The notes under the pieces were generated by a model. The model searched no databases. It had not been told where the DNA came from and saw only the letters and a program-made list of their open reading frames with translations. From positions 2,862,501-2,926,500 of the forward strand of contig NZ_CP076134.1 of NCBI RefSeq assembly GCF_018736085.1: 64,000 nt of DNA. Direction: 5' to 3'. Origin of the DNA: Bradyrhizobium sediminis. Its GTDB lineage: Bacteria; Pseudomonadota; Alphaproteobacteria; Rhizobiales; Xanthobacteraceae. Positions 31,274 to 42,822 of the stretch are shown piece after piece. Numbering within the stretch: the stretch's first letter is position 1; the number at the start of each line of letters is the position of its first letter. The translations under genes were made by a program, and so were the position numbers.

Positions 31274-32485
31274 GTGTCGGTCGGAATGGCTGCTCCTCGC
31301 TCGGTCTATGCCTGCGACCCCGACCGCAGCCGCGGACGGCTGTTCGGGGAGCCGCCGAGCCAGACCCGCAGCCCGTTCCGCCGGGATTGCGACCGGGTGA
31401 TCCATTCGACCGCCTTTCGCCGCCTGAAGTACAAGACCCAGGTCTTCGTGTTCCACGAAGGCGATCATTACCGCACCCGGCTGACCCACTCGCTCGAGGT
31501 CGCGCAGATCGCCCGGGCGCTGGCCCGGCAGCTCGGCCTCGACGAGGACCTCACGGAAACCCTGGCGCTGGCGCATGATCTCGGCCATCCGCCGTTTGGC
31601 CATGCCGGCGAGCGGGCGCTGGACGCCTGCCTGCAGGCCCATGGCGGGTTCGATCACAACGCGCAGACGTTGCGCGTCGTCACCGCGCTGGAACATCGTT
31701 ATCCCGATTTCGACGGGCTCAACCTGACCTGGGAATCGCTGGAGGGCATCGTCAAGCACAACGGGCCGCTGACCGATCGCGGCGGCGCCGCCATCGGCCG
31801 CCATCGCGACCGCGGCGTTCCCGCAGGGATATCCGACTATGTCGGGACCCATGACCTGGAACTGTGGAGCTTTGCCTCGCTGGAGGCGCAGGTCGCGGCG
31901 ATCGCCGACGATATCGCCTATGACGCCCATGATATCGACGACGGCCTGCGCGCCGGGCTGTTCGGGGTTGACGACCTCAAGGTGATGCCGCTTGCCGCAG
32001 ACATGATCGCGGAGATCGCGCGGCATTATCCCGATCTCGACGACATCAGGCGCGGCGCGGAACTGGTGCGCGAACTGATCTCCTATCTGATCGGGGCCGT
32101 GGTCGCGGAAGCGCGCCGGCGTCTGGAGATCGCGCGGCCGCAATCGGTCGATGACGTCCGCAACCATGGCGACGTCTTGATCGCGTTCCCCCCCGGCGTC
32201 GCGCAGGCGGAAGCCGAGATCAAGGCGTTCCTGAAACGGGGGATGTACCGCCATCCCCGCGTCATGCGCGTGATGGGCGACGCCGAACAGATCGTATCCG
32301 AGCTGTTCGCACGCTATCAGCGCGTGCCTGGCGACCTGCCGGCGGAATGGCTGCCCGACGCTGCCGGCCACGAGACCGAAACCGAGCGCGCGCGGCGGAT
32401 CGGCAACTTTATCGCCGGGATGACCGACCGCTTCGCGCTGACCGAGCATCACAGGCTTTTTGACTCGACCCCGGATTTGCGTTAG
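31274..32485 (+). CDS. dgt: dGTPase-like HD-domain triphosphohydrolase
   Basis: The 403-residue protein belongs to the deoxyguanosinetriphosphate triphosphohydrolase-like family that cleaves dNTPs to nucleosides plus tripolyphosphate and so affects nucleotide pools. The HD superfamily ligands are clear: [17 protein letters not shown], then [15 protein letters not shown], and the later [16 protein letters not shown]. The family is well conserved in alphaproteobacteria; whether dGTP is the preferred substrate is not shown by sequence. It is 51 bases before argS, and the pair erpA/dgt/argS is a common neighbourhood. Confidence 0.92.
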   Translation: MSVGMAAPRSVYACDPDRSRGRLFGEPPSQTRSPFRRDCDRVIHSTAFRRLKYKTQVFVFHEGDHYRTRLTHSLEVAQIARALARQLGLDEDLTETLALAHDLGHPPFGHAGERALDACLQAHGGFDHNAQTLRVVTALEHRYPDFDGLNLTWESLEGIVKHNGPLTDRGGAAIGRHRDRGVPAGISDYVGTHDLELWSFASLEAQVAAIADDIAYDAHDIDDGLRAGLFGVDDLKVMPLAADMIAEIARHYPDLDDIRRGAELVRELISYLIGAVVAEARRRLEIARPQSVDDVRNHGDVLIAFPPGVAQAEAEIKAFLKRGMYRHPRVMRVMGDAEQIVSELFARYQRVPGDLPAEWLPDAAGHETETERARRIGNFIAGMTDRFALTEHHRLFDSTPDLR

Positions 32486-32536
32486 GCGGCGGCCTCAAGC
32501 CGCATGCGCGGCGCAATCCCCGGTCCAGTCACGCCC

Positions 32537-34333
32537 ATGGTCGAATCCAGACAACCGCAGCATCTTTTCGCCAACGTGCTCGCGCGCGTCCATGCGGTTT
32601 GCGGTGCGCTCGCATCCGAAGGCGGCTGGCCCGTCAATATCGACCTGTCGCGCGTCGTGGTCGAGCCGCCGCGGGATGCTTCGCACGGTGACATGGCGAC
32701 CAACGCCGCGATGGTATTGGCCAAGGAGGCGAAGGCAAAACCGAGGGATCTCGCCGAACAAATCGCCGAAAAACTACGTGCCGACGATCTGATTGCGTCC
32801 GTCGATGTCGCCGGTCCCGGCTTCATCAACCTCACCCTGAAGGCGTCGGCCTGGTCGGATGAACTGCGCACGGTGTTGCGTGAGGGGGCGTCCTACGGGC
32901 AAAGCGCGATGGGCGCGGCCGAGAAGGTCAATGTCGAATATGTCTCGGCCAATCCAACCGGGCCGATGCATGTCGGACATTGCCGCGGCGCGGTGTTCGG
33001 CGATGCCTTGTGCAGCCTGCTGCAGTTCGCGGGCTACGATGTCACCCGCGAATACTACATCAACGACGCCGGCGCCCAGGTCGACGTGCTCGCGCGTTCG
33101 GCGTTCCTGCGTTACCGCGAAGCGCTCGGCGAGAACGTCGGCGAGATTCCGGAAGGGTTGTATCCCGGCGACTATCTGAAGCCGGTCGGGCAGGCGCTGG
33201 CCGCCGAATATGGCGACAAGCTCAAGACGATGCCGGAAGACGCGTGGCTGCCCGCCGTGCGCGACAAAGCCATCGCGATGATGATGGACGAGATCAAGGG
33301 CGATCTCGCCGCGCTCAACATCCGGCATGACGTGTTCTTCTCGGAGCGGTCGCTGATCGAGAATGGCAACAACAAGGTCACGGAGACCATCGATTTTCTC
33401 CGTTCCAAGGGCGACATCTACGAAGGCCGGCTGCCGCCGCCCAAGGGTGGCGCACCGGTCGAGGACTACGAGGATCGCGAGCAGACGCTGTTCCGAGCCA
33501 CCGCCTATGGCGACGACGTCGATCGTCCGCTGATGAAGTCGGACGGCAGCTATACCTATTTCGCCTCCGATATCGCCAACCACAAGAACAAGTTCGACCG
33601 CGGCTTTGCCAACCTGATCGACGTGTTCGGCGCCGATCACGGCGGCTACATCAAGCGCATGCAGGCGGCGGTGAAGGCCGTCACCGCGGGCAAGGCCATG
33701 CTGGACGTGAAGGTGGTGCAGCTGGTGAGGCTGCTGCGCCATGGCGAACCGGTGAAGATGTCGAAACGCTCCGGCGATTTCGTCACCCTGCGCGAGGTGG
33801 TCGACGAGGTCGGTTCCGACGCGGTGCGGTTCATGATGCTGTTCCGCAAGAACGACGCGGTGCTGGATTTCGACCTCGCCAAGGTGATCGAGCAGTCCAA
33901 GGACAATGCGGTGTTCTATGTCCAGTACGGCCATGCCCGCGGGCATTCGATCTTCAAGAACGCCCGCGAGACGATCCCCGGCCTGCCGGAAGATACGCGC
34001 GCGCGCGCCGCGTTCCTGGATGATGCGGCGGTGGAACGGCTGACGGACCCCGCGGAACTCAGCCTGCTCAGGCTGCTGGCGCTCTATCCCCGCATGATCG
34101 AGGCCGCGGCGGTCGCGCATGAACCGCACCGAATCGCGTTTTACCTGTATGATCTTGCCAGCGAATTTCACGCACTATGGACGAGGGGCCGGGATTTGCC
34201 CTATTTACGCTTCATTATCAATAATGATGCAGAGATCACAAAGGCGCGGCTGGCGTTGGTCCAGGGCGTCGTCTCGGTCCTGGCATCTGGGCTCGCCGTT
34301 CTCGGCGTCCATGCTCCGGACGAGATGCGGTAG
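32537..34333 (+). CDS. argS: Arginyl-tRNA synthetase
   Basis: Class I synthetase charging tRNA-Arg. The 598-residue protein has the N-terminal Add-1 domain ([21 protein letters not shown]), the HIGH-type motif [47 protein letters not shown], and the [16 protein letters not shown] loop. The anticodon-binding DALR domain ends the protein (residues about 480-598, with [11 protein letters not shown]). I choose the ATG at 32537 ([11 protein letters not shown]) because its N terminus resembles relatives; an ATG at 32504 would add eleven residues. Confidence 0.96.
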   Translation: MVESRQPQHLFANVLARVHAVCGALASEGGWPVNIDLSRVVVEPPRDASHGDMATNAAMVLAKEAKAKPRDLAEQIAEKLRADDLIASVDVAGPGFINLTLKASAWSDELRTVLREGASYGQSAMGAAEKVNVEYVSANPTGPMHVGHCRGAVFGDALCSLLQFAGYDVTREYYINDAGAQVDVLARSAFLRYREALGENVGEIPEGLYPGDYLKPVGQALAAEYGDKLKTMPEDAWLPAVRDKAIAMMMDEIKGDLAALNIRHDVFFSERSLIENGNNKVTETIDFLRSKGDIYEGRLPPPKGGAPVEDYEDREQTLFRATAYGDDVDRPLMKSDGSYTYFASDIANHKNKFDRGFANLIDVFGADHGGYIKRMQAAVKAVTAGKAMLDVKVVQLVRLLRHGEPVKMSKRSGDFVTLREVVDEVGSDAVRFMMLFRKNDAVLDFDLAKVIEQSKDNAVFYVQYGHARGHSIFKNARETIPGLPEDTRARAAFLDDAAVERLTDPAELSLLRLLALYPRMIEAAAVAHEPHRIAFYLYDLASEFHALWTRGRDLPYLRFIINNDAEITKARLALVQGVVSVLASGLAVLGVHAPDEMR

Positions 34334-34347
34334 GCGGGACGCGAAGC

Positions 34348-34371
34348 CCCTCACATGGGGATCTGTGAGGG
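34348..34371 (+). terminator. Hairpin after argS
   Basis: CCCTCACA and TGTGAGGG, perfect 8-base arms around an 8-base loop, 14 bases after the argS stop. There is no T tract, so it may be a weak terminator, an mRNA 3'-end stabiliser, or an operator for the next gene. Confidence 0.35.
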
Positions 34372-34384
34372 CATCCGGCAAGGG

Positions 34385-34414
34385 CTGGTTCGTTCGTACC
34401 TGGTTCGTTTGTAA
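34385..34414 (+). repeat. 15-base tandem duplication upstream of the SPOR gene
   Basis: CTGGTTCGTTCGTAC is followed directly by CTGGTTCGTTTGTAA, two copies differing at two positions. The pair lies 41 bases before the ATG of the SPOR-domain gene, in its probable leader or promoter. Confidence 0.6.
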
Positions 34415-34455
34415 GGGCGGGTTGGCAGCTTTCCCGAAGGGGACGCATCATCACG

Positions 34456-35919
34456 ATGGCTGATCGATATCAGGACAGACCTTTTCCGGCGGGCGATGAC
34501 TACGATCGCAGCGCAGACCCGCACGCGCAGCCGCCGAGGGCCGAGAGCGATCCGCTGGCCGAGCTGGCGCGGCTGATCGGCCAGACCGACCCGTTCGCGA
34601 TGGGCAGGGCCAATCAGCCGGTGCAGCCGCGTGGCGTCGAGCGCGCGCAGTATCAGCCGCCGGCGCCTGCCGGCGATGAGCCTCCCGCGGGCCCGCCGCC
34701 GTGGATGCGGCGCGCCACCCCGCAGCCGGCTCCAGTCCCAACTCCAGCTCCGGCCCCGCAGGAAGATTACGCCGAAGATTACCCGAGCACCGTGCATCCG
34801 CTGCATCGCTACGCAGCCCAGCCAGCCGCGCCGGAACCGGACTATCACCAGGCGCCATCCTACGCCGAAGCCGACTACCAGCCCGATCCGTCGCGCTATG
34901 ACGATGCGCTGTACGGTCAGCCCGACCCCGGCGCACAGCAATCCCAGCACGATCCGGCCTATGCCGACGATGCCTATGGCTATCAGGACGGGTACGACGA
35001 CGGCCTCGAAGAGGAGCCGGTCCGGAAGCGCGGCGGCGGCATGGTCACCGTTGCGGTGGTGCTTGCGCTGGCCGTAGTCGGGACGGGCGCTGCCTTTGCC
35101 TATCGTACCTATGTCGGATCGCCCCGCAGCGGCGAGCCGCCGATCATCAAGGCCGACAACAGCCCGACCAAGATCGTGCCGGCCCCATCGGACGGCACCG
35201 CCAAGGTGCCGGACCGCATGGCGACCGGCGATGGCGCCGAAAAGATCGTTCCGCGCGAGGAGGCCCCGGTCGACGTCAATCGATCCGGCCCGCGCGTGGT
35301 GTTTCCGCCGCTGAACCCGAATAGCAGTCCGCCGCCGGTCGCGAGCGTCACCCCCACCGGCCCGCCGCCTGCGGGCACCGGCAACGGCACGCTGTCGAGC
35401 AGCGAGCCGCGCAAAATCAAGACGCTGGCCGTCCGCGGCGATCAGGCCGATGCAGCCGCGGTGCCGGTCAATGCGCCGCCGCCGGCCAAACCGGCTGCCG
35501 CGCCCAAGGCGGCTGCGACGGCACCGCCGGCCACGCGAAATCCGCCATCGTCGGCCAATGCCAGTGCCAATGCGCCGCTGTCGTTGACGCCGCAGGGCGG
35601 TCCGTCGGCTCCAGGCCCCGGAACCCGGGTTGCGGCCACCAATCCCGTGCAGACCGCGCCCAGCGGTGGCGGGGGATACATGGTCCAGGTCGCCTCGCAG
35701 AAGAACGAGGCGGACGCGCAGGCCTCCTACCGGGCGCTGCAGAGCAAGTATTCCTCCGTGCTCGGATCGCGTTCGCCGGTGATCAGGCGTGCCGACCTCG
35801 GCGACAAGGGCGTTTATTACCGCGCCATGATCGGTCCTTTCGGGTCCGCGGATGAAGCGTCGCATTTCTGCGGCAACCTGAAGACTGCCGGCGGGCAGTG
35901 CGTCGTCCAAAGGAATTAA
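34456..35919 (+). CDS. SPOR-domain inner-membrane protein
   Basis: A 487-residue bitopic protein. The cytoplasmic half (1-190) is rich in Pro, Gln, Tyr and acidic residues and looks disordered; one transmembrane helix follows (about 196-215, MVTVAVVLALAVVGTGAAFA), then a long Pro/Ala-rich periplasmic linker, then a C-terminal SPOR domain (about 405-487, GGYMVQVASQKNEADAQASY and YYRAMIGPFGSADEASHFC). SPOR domains bind denuded septal glycan strands, so this is probably a division-site protein like FtsN or DedD. It sits between argS and nagZ, its usual place in rhizobia. No name beyond the domain can be given with confidence. Confidence 0.85.
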   Translation: MADRYQDRPFPAGDDYDRSADPHAQPPRAESDPLAELARLIGQTDPFAMGRANQPVQPRGVERAQYQPPAPAGDEPPAGPPPWMRRATPQPAPVPTPAPAPQEDYAEDYPSTVHPLHRYAAQPAAPEPDYHQAPSYAEADYQPDPSRYDDALYGQPDPGAQQSQHDPAYADDAYGYQDGYDDGLEEEPVRKRGGGMVTVAVVLALAVVGTGAAFAYRTYVGSPRSGEPPIIKADNSPTKIVPAPSDGTAKVPDRMATGDGAEKIVPREEAPVDVNRSGPRVVFPPLNPNSSPPPVASVTPTGPPPAGTGNGTLSSSEPRKIKTLAVRGDQADAAAVPVNAPPPAKPAAAPKAAATAPPATRNPPSSANASANAPLSLTPQGGPSAPGPGTRVAATNPVQTAPSGGGGYMVQVASQKNEADAQASYRALQSKYSSVLGSRSPVIRRADLGDKGVYYRAMIGPFGSADEASHFCGNLKTAGGQCVVQRN

Positions 35920-35965
35920 CGGCCGTTTCCTTGACCCCTGGAGGGCGCGCGGGCTAATCGGCCCC

Positions 35966-36994
35966 ATGGGCAGCCGCGCATTCATCACTGGCGTATCCGG
36001 ATTGGAACTCAGCGCCGCCGAGCGCGAATTCATCCGCGAGGAGCGGCCATGGGGCTTTATTCTGTTCAAGCGGAATATTGAGACGCCCGCACAAGTCGCT
36101 CAGCTTGTTCAGGAGTTGCGAAATGCCATCGGTAGCGCGGAGGCGCCGGTCCTGATCGATCAGGAAGGCGGTCGGGTCCAGCGCCTGGGGCCGCCGCACT
36201 GGCCGGTCTATCCGCCCGGGGCCGTCTTCGGGGCGCTGTACGACCTCGATCGCGCGGCCGGCCTGTCCGCGGCCCGCCTGAGTGCCCGGCTGATCGCAGC
36301 CGACCTCTTGGAACTCGGGATTACCGTCGATTGCCTGCCGCTGGCGGACGTCCCGGTTGAAGGCGCCGATGCGGTCATCGGCAACCGGGCCTATGGCACC
36401 GAGCCGGCCAAGGTCGCCGCGATCGCCCGCGCCGTGACCGAGGGGCTGGAGCAGGGCGGCGTCTTGCCGGTTCTCAAGCACATTCCCGGCCATGGACGGG
36501 CCACCGCAGACACCCATTTCAGGCTCCCGGAGGTCGATACGCCCAGGGGGGAGCTGGAACGGACCGATTTCGCCGCATTCCAATCGCTGGCGGACCTGCC
36601 GATGGCCATGACCGCACATGTTGTGTTTAGCGCGCTGGACCCCGCCCATCCGGCGACGACTTCTGCGACAATCATCGAACAAGTGATTCGCGGCGTGATC
36701 GGGTTCCAGGGTTTGTTGATGAGTGATGACGTGTCCATGAACGCTTTGGCCGGATCGATTGCCGAGCGGACCCGGGACATCGTCGCCGCAGGCTGCGACA
36801 TGGTTCTGCATTGTAACGGCAAGCTCGACGAAATGCGCGAGGTCGCCCGTGAGACGCCTGAATTGTCGGGTAAGGCGCTGGAGCGCGCCGGCCGGGCACT
36901 GGCGTCGCGCAGGGCGCCGCAGCCGCTGGACCGGCTGGCGGCACGGGCTGAACTGGACGCATTGATCAATCGGGCAGGGATGGCGGGCGCATGA
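35966..36994 (+). CDS. nagZ: Beta-N-acetylhexosaminidase
   Basis: A 342-residue glycoside hydrolase family 3 enzyme that removes GlcNAc from muropeptides during cell-wall recycling in the cytosol. The motifs LIDQEGGRVQRLGPP, FGALYDLD, VDCLPLADVP and the general acid/base His loop KHIPGHGRATADTHFRLPEV (residues about 170-190) are characteristic, and MSDDVSMNAL carries the nucleophilic Asp. In bacteria with inducible beta-lactamases NagZ products act as signals. The stop overlaps the scpA start by 4 bases (ATGA), so they are co-translated. Confidence 0.94.
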   Translation: MGSRAFITGVSGLELSAAEREFIREERPWGFILFKRNIETPAQVAQLVQELRNAIGSAEAPVLIDQEGGRVQRLGPPHWPVYPPGAVFGALYDLDRAAGLSAARLSARLIAADLLELGITVDCLPLADVPVEGADAVIGNRAYGTEPAKVAAIARAVTEGLEQGGVLPVLKHIPGHGRATADTHFRLPEVDTPRGELERTDFAAFQSLADLPMAMTAHVVFSALDPAHPATTSATIIEQVIRGVIGFQGLLMSDDVSMNALAGSIAERTRDIVAAGCDMVLHCNGKLDEMREVARETPELSGKALERAGRALASRRAPQPLDRLAARAELDALINRAGMAGA

Positions 36995-37821
36995 GCGCGG
37001 AAATTCTATCGTTTGAAACCGGACGGCCGGCCGAACTCGCCGACGACGAGCCGTCGCTGGTCGTCGATGTCGAGGGCTATGAGGGGCCGCTCGATCTGCT
37101 GCTGGCGCTGGCGCGGCAGCAGAAGGTCGACCTGCACAAGATCTCCATTCTGGCGCTGGCCGACCAGTATCTGGTGTTCATCGAGGCGGCCCGGAAAATC
37201 CGCTTGGAGCTTGCCGCCGACTATCTGGTGATGGCGGCGTGGCTGGCATTTCTGAAATCGCGGCTGCTGCTGCCCGAACCCGCCACTGCGGATGGGCCGA
37301 GCGCCGAGGAAATGGCAACTGCGCTCGCCAACCGGCTGCGCCGGCTCGAGGCCATTCGCGAAGCCTCGAACCGGCTGATGAACCGCCCGCAATTGATGCG
37401 GGACATCTTTCCGCGGGGAAGCCCGGAATCGATCGCGGAAATCAGGCACCCCAAGTTTACCGCGACGCTGTTCGACCTGCTCACCGCCTACGCCGCGCAG
37501 CGCCAGCAGCGGGTGCTGGCGACGGTGCATCTGGCCAAGCGCACGGTGTGGTCGCTGGCGGAGGCGCGCGCGTCGCTGGAGCGCCTGGTCGGGATGGCCG
37601 AGGACTGGAGCTGCCTCGACGAATATTTGCTCAATTACGTCGTTGATCCCTCGCAAAAGGCCACGGTCTTTGCGTCCAGCTTTGCAGCGGCACTGGAACT
37701 GGTCCGGGAAGGCGAGATGGAACTGCACCAGAAGGAGGCGTTCGCGCCTTTGTTTTTTCGAAAGCGTCCGCCGCAACCAGTATCCGACGCGATGACCGCG
37801 CCGGATCTGCCGGCTGAGTAA
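36991..37821 (+). CDS. scpA: Segregation and condensation protein A
   Basis: ScpA is the kleisin that with ScpB bridges SMC heads in chromosome condensation. The 276-residue protein has the N-terminal kleisin segment YEGPLDLLLALARQQKVDLH, then ILALADQYLVFIEAARKIRL and AADYLVMAAWLAFLKSRLLLP, a charged middle part, and a winged-helix-like C-terminal region. It overlaps nagZ by 4 bases and is followed by scpB; the nagZ-scpA-scpB order is standard in alphaproteobacteria. Confidence 0.95.
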   Translation: MSAEILSFETGRPAELADDEPSLVVDVEGYEGPLDLLLALARQQKVDLHKISILALADQYLVFIEAARKIRLELAADYLVMAAWLAFLKSRLLLPEPATADGPSAEEMATALANRLRRLEAIREASNRLMNRPQLMRDIFPRGSPESIAEIRHPKFTATLFDLLTAYAAQRQQRVLATVHLAKRTVWSLAEARASLERLVGMAEDWSCLDEYLLNYVVDPSQKATVFASSFAAALELVREGEMELHQKEAFAPLFFRKRPPQPVSDAMTAPDLPAE

Positions 37822-37842
37822 GTGGAAGAAGGAGACCGAGCC

Positions 37843-38559
37843 ATGGCAAGCCTGGCGGAAAAACGCGTAGCGGATGCCGAGGAGCCTTCTATGGACCCGC
37901 AAGCGCGCCCCGAGGAACTGCGGTTGCTCGAAGCGCTGCTGTTCGCCTCCTCCGAACCGCTCGATCAGGCTGCACTTGCCAAGCGGATGCCCGACGGCGT
38001 CGACATCAAGACGGCGCTGGCGCAGCTGCAGGCGGACTACGCCCCGCGCGGCGTCAATCTGGTTCGCGTCGCCAACAAATGGACCTTCCGCACCGCCGGC
38101 GATCTGTCCTGGCTGATGACGCGGGAGAGCACTGAGACGCGGCGGCTGTCGCGTGCGGCGATCGAAATGCTGGCGATCATCGCCTACCACCAGCCGGTGA
38201 CGCGCGCGGAGATCGAGGAAATCCGCGGCGTGATCACCTCCAAGGGGACGCTGGATGTCCTGCTGGAGACCGGCTGGATCAGGCCGCGTGGCCGTCGCAA
38301 GACGCCGGGACGTCCGCTGACCTTCGGCACCACCGAGGCCTTCCTGTCCCAGTTCAGCCTGGAGGCGCTGGGCGATCTGCCGGGCCTCGAGGAGTTGAAG
38401 GGCACGGGCCTGCTGGATTCGCGGCTGCCTTCCGGATTCAGCGTTCCGACGCCGTCGGACGACCCTACCTTGCGCGATGACGAGGATCCGCTCGAGGTCG
38501 GCGATCTGGAACTGGCGCTGGCGCCGGCGGTCGAGCCGGAACAGGGCGGCGAAGGCTAG
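37843..38559 (+). CDS. scpB: Segregation and condensation protein B
   Basis: The 238-residue partner of ScpA has two winged-helix domains: LRLLEALLFASSEPLDQAALAKR at about residues 26-47 and AIEMLAIIAYHQPVTRAEIEEIR about 106-128, the latter a family signature, followed by GRPLTFGTTEAFLSQFSLEALGDLP. The C terminus is acidic and variable. I select ATG 37843 because GAAGGAGA lies at 37826-37833; a GTG at 37822 directly after the scpA stop would add seven residues. tatA follows after 168 bases. Confidence 0.95.
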   Translation: MASLAEKRVADAEEPSMDPQARPEELRLLEALLFASSEPLDQAALAKRMPDGVDIKTALAQLQADYAPRGVNLVRVANKWTFRTAGDLSWLMTRESTETRRLSRAAIEMLAIIAYHQPVTRAEIEEIRGVITSKGTLDVLLETGWIRPRGRRKTPGRPLTFGTTEAFLSQFSLEALGDLPGLEELKGTGLLDSRLPSGFSVPTPSDDPTLRDDEDPLEVGDLELALAPAVEPEQGGEG

Positions 38560-38605
38560 CGCCGGCCGGAAGGCTGCGACAGGTCGGCGTCGACGCGCCG
38601 TGCCG

Positions 38606-38625
38606 GTTAACGGTAGTGCGTTAAC
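38606..38625. promoter_or_regulatory. Inverted repeat upstream of tatA
   Basis: GTTAACG, 6-base spacer, CGTTAAC: perfect 7-base arms, about 100 bases before the tatA ATG. It could be an operator for the tat operon or a remnant terminator of scpB. The TTAA boxes are separated by 10 bases, not the 7 of a CtrA site. Confidence 0.3.
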
Positions 38626-38727
38626 GCCGATTTGACGCGGCTTAAGTCCTTGTTTTTGACACCTCCTGAGCCTACTTTCCGGACAGATTGGGCCGGGTCG
38701 CCGGCCGCGTGTTTGGAGGGATGCAGG

Positions 38728-38964
38728 ATGGGTTCGCTTAGCATTTGGCACTGGATCGTGGTGATCGCAGTCGTCCTGCTGCTGTTTGGTCGCGGCAAGA
38801 TTTCGGACCTGATGGGCGACGTCGCACAGGGCATCAAGGCCTTCAAGAAGGGCATGCAGGACGATGACAAGACGGCTGAAAAGCCGGCCGAGCCCGTGAA
38901 GACGATCGATCACAATGCCGCGCCGTCGGCGGCACGCACGGATGTCGGCAGCAAGGCTGTCTGA
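38728..38964 (+). CDS. tatA: Sec-independent translocase subunit TatA
   Basis: A 78-residue protein: one transmembrane helix ([17 protein letters not shown]), the [12 protein letters not shown] hinge and an amphipathic helix ([14 protein letters not shown]), then a polar acidic tail. This is the pore-forming Tat component that moves folded proteins, such as the twin-arginine leader protein encoded at 7883, across the inner membrane. The ATG at 38728, preceded by GGAGGGATGCAGG, gives the normal N terminus; more upstream codons are not homologous. It begins tatABC. Confidence 0.96.
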   Translation: MGSLSIWHWIVVIAVVLLLFGRGKISDLMGDVAQGIKAFKKGMQDDDKTAEKPAEPVKTIDHNAAPSAARTDVGSKAV

Positions 38965-39053
38965 GCAGGAAGCCGGTTGCAGAAGGACGCGGGCGGCCCC
39001 AATCTTGGCTACAGGGATTGGGGCGGGAATGCCTCGCGTGAGCGGAATTTTTC

Positions 39054-39551
39054 ATGTTCGACATCGGGTGGAGTGAACTGGTCGTCATCGGCATTGTCGC
39101 GCTGATCGCGATCGGCCCGAAGGAACTGCCGGGCGTGCTTCGCATGGTCGGACAATGGATGGGCAAGGCGCGCAAGATGGCCTCTGAATTCCAGGGCCAG
39201 TTCCAGGAAGCCATGCGCGAGGCCGAAATGGCCGACCTCAAGAAGTCCTTCGACGAGGTCAAGGACGCCGCCACCGGCTTCACCACCGACAACGTCATGA
39301 CCTCGCTGCAGAAGGACGTCGGCGACGCTCTCAAGATCGACGACATCGACAAGCCGGCGGCGATCGAACCGCCGGTGACGTCGGATGCCGACGTACCGGT
39401 GCCGCCGACGCCGCAGAGCTTTGTCGAGGCGGACGCCCACACCGCGGCAGCCGAGCCGCTCGTGATTGCCCGCGAGGCGTCGCCGGAGCCGGAGCGTCTG
39501 GGTATCATGCCTGAAGATGCCGACGTCCTGAAGGACGCCAAAGCGTCATGA
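39054..39551 (+). CDS. tatB: Sec-independent translocase subunit TatB
   Basis: A 165-residue protein that with TatC receives twin-arginine substrates. It begins [20 protein letters not shown], with the Glu in the transmembrane helix typical of TatB, then [20 protein letters not shown] and a long amphipathic region ([20 protein letters not shown]), and an acidic, Pro-rich tail. TatB is longer than TatA as usual. The stop overlaps tatC by 4 bases. Confidence 0.96.
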   Translation: MFDIGWSELVVIGIVALIAIGPKELPGVLRMVGQWMGKARKMASEFQGQFQEAMREAEMADLKKSFDEVKDAATGFTTDNVMTSLQKDVGDALKIDDIDKPAAIEPPVTSDADVPVPPTPQSFVEADAHTAAAEPLVIAREASPEPERLGIMPEDADVLKDAKAS

Positions 39552-40375
39552 GCGCCGAAGACATCGAGGCCAGCAAAGCGCCGCTGATGGATCACCTGAT
39601 CGAGCTGCGCTCGCGGCTGATCAAGGCGCTGCTCGGATTCGGCATCGCCTTCATCTTCTGCTTCTTCTTCGCCAAGCAGATCTACAACGTGCTGGTGTGG
39701 CCGTTCGTCTGGGTGGCGGGGCCGGAAAATTCGAAATTCATCTACACGGCGTTGCTGGAATATTTCCTGACCCAGCTGAAGCTGGCGCTGTTCGGCGCAG
39801 GCTTCATCTCGTTTCCGATCGTGGCGACGCAGATCTACAAATTCGTGGCGCCCGGCCTCTACAAGCACGAGCGCGGCGCGTTCCTGCCGTATCTGATCGC
39901 GACGCCGTTCTTCTTCGTGCTGGGATCGATGCTGGTGTATTTCGTGGTGCTGCCGATGCTGGTGCGGTTCTCGCTCGGCATGCAGCAGGTCGGCGGCTCC
40001 GAAACCGCGCAGATCCAGTTGCTGCCGAAGGTCGGCGAATATCTGTCGCTGATGATGTCGCTGGTCTTCGCGTTCGGGGTGGCGTTCCAGTTGCCGGTAA
40101 TCCTGACGCTGCTCGGCCGGATCGGCATCATCACCTCGAAGCAATTGCGCGAGAAACGCCGCTACTTCATCGTCATCGCCTTCGTCATCGCCGCCATCCT
40201 GACGCCGCCCGACGTCATCAGCCAGGCCTCGCTCGCGATCCCCCTGATGGTGCTGTATGAGGGTTCGATCATCGCGGTCGCCATGGTGGAAAAGCGCGCC
40301 GCCGCCGCCAAGACCGCCGCCGGTACGCCGCCGTCGGCGAGCCCGCCGCCGCCCGAGGCCAATCCGGCGGAGTAG
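39548..40375 (+). CDS. tatC: Sec-independent translocase subunit TatC
   Basis: The 275-residue polytopic receptor for twin-arginine signals, with six transmembrane helices. Visible motifs are [16 protein letters not shown] at the N terminus, [39 protein letters not shown], the [19 protein letters not shown] helix and [20 protein letters not shown]. The C-terminal tail is Ala/Pro rich. It overlaps tatB (ATGA), and serS follows after a palindromic repeat. Confidence 0.96.
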   Translation: MSAEDIEASKAPLMDHLIELRSRLIKALLGFGIAFIFCFFFAKQIYNVLVWPFVWVAGPENSKFIYTALLEYFLTQLKLALFGAGFISFPIVATQIYKFVAPGLYKHERGAFLPYLIATPFFFVLGSMLVYFVVLPMLVRFSLGMQQVGGSETAQIQLLPKVGEYLSLMMSLVFAFGVAFQLPVILTLLGRIGIITSKQLREKRRYFIVIAFVIAAILTPPDVISQASLAIPLMVLYEGSIIAVAMVEKRAAAAKTAAGTPPSASPPPPEANPAE

Positions 40376-40424
40376 GGATTTACAGCCCTGTTTCCTCTAT
40401 CGTCGCGTCGCGCTGGCCATGATT

Positions 40425-41865
<1,441 letters not shown>

Positions 41866-41972
41866 TACCGGTTTATTGGCCACAATCCGCGCGCCCGCTG
41901 TTGCCTGCGCGGCGGCGCCGGATATCTTCGTTTCAGCCGGCGGCGAGCCTCCGAAGGAAACGAACACCGACA

Positions 41973-42410
41973 ATGGCGTTGCATCGCGACATCTTCTGGG
42001 TTGGCCGGCAGTGGGCCGTCACCGGCTATGGGGTGCAGGCGGTCGATCCGAAGCTGAAGGGCCAGTTCGATATCGAGGTCTCCAGGCTATGGGAAGACGG
42101 CCTTGCCGAGAGCCTGCATCGCGATGGATGGCTCAATCGCGAGGATTTCGACAAGGCGCTTTCGGCGGCGCGGGCGCGATATCCGGAGCCGCCGCGAAAG
42201 GTCGCGCCGCCACTGCCGCCTGCGCCACTTGCTCCGCCCGCGTCATCCGGACCAGCTACGTCGCTTGCGCCGCCTGAGCCGAGTACTTCGCGCGTGATGG
42301 AAAGCGCCCCGGCTGAACCGCCGAAACCCGTGGTTCAGGAATTTGCCATGCGGGTCCAGGGCTGGCCGGCGAAATTCGTGCGCCCGTGGCGCGCGCGTGT
42401 CCGGCGGTAG
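41973..42410 (+). CDS. Conserved hypothetical protein with Pro-rich tail
   Basis: A 145-residue protein. The first 75 residues look globular (DIFWVGRQWAVTGYGVQAVD, then QFDIEVSRLWEDGLAESLHR, and a helix ending ALSAARARYPEPP). From 76 to 122 it is a low-complexity Pro/Ala/Ser linker, and it ends VQGWPAKFVRPWRARVRR, strongly basic. No signal peptide, no membrane helix, no motif I can name. The start at ATG 41973 follows GAAGGAAACG; longer upstream frames overlap serS. It may be a lineage-specific gene of Bradyrhizobium. Confidence 0.65.
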   Translation: MALHRDIFWVGRQWAVTGYGVQAVDPKLKGQFDIEVSRLWEDGLAESLHRDGWLNREDFDKALSAARARYPEPPRKVAPPLPPAPLAPPASSGPATSLAPPEPSTSRVMESAPAEPPKPVVQEFAMRVQGWPAKFVRPWRARVRR

Positions 42411-42600
42411 CGGTGTTTGGCCCGCGGCATTGGCGGCCTGAAAATTAACCGGCAATTTGAATTGCAGTGTCGCACGGCCAGCATCAATCCGTTCACCCTG
42501 CTCATTCATGTTTGGAACCTGCGCGGCTTTGACCTCGGCATGCACGGCTGGAAGGGCTATCCTTGGTTGTAATGTGGCTAGATCATCGCGGGGGGCGTGC

Positions 42601-42822
42601 ATGCCCGAATACCAGCCGGTATCGTCATCGCTCATTTGGGCCGAACGGCCACGCTGCCCGAATTGCCGGCATGACCGCATGCTGCCGTCAAAGTTCGAGG
42701 CGAGCCACCACCGCTTTGAGTGCCAGAATTGCGGTCACGTCGAAATGATGGTGGTCGAGAGCGACCCCATGACCTCAGGCGCGCTCGGCTGGCTTGCCGG
42801 TGAACTGAAGCCACCAACCTGA
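42601..42822 (+). CDS. Small zinc-ribbon-like protein
   Basis: A 73-residue protein with two CxxC pairs, Cys19-Cys22 in RPRCPNCRHDRM and Cys41-Cys44 in RFECQNCGHVEM, 18 residues apart, as in a zinc ribbon. Proteins of this kind are usually nucleic-acid or protein adaptors. I cannot name a family. The ATG at 42601 begins MPEYQPVSSSLIWAE; the frame extends upstream to 42457 but has no ribosome site or sensible composition there. It lies alone between the unknown gene at 41973 and surE. Confidence 0.55.
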   Translation: MPEYQPVSSSLIWAERPRCPNCRHDRMLPSKFEASHHRFECQNCGHVEMMVVESDPMTSGALGWLAGELKPPT

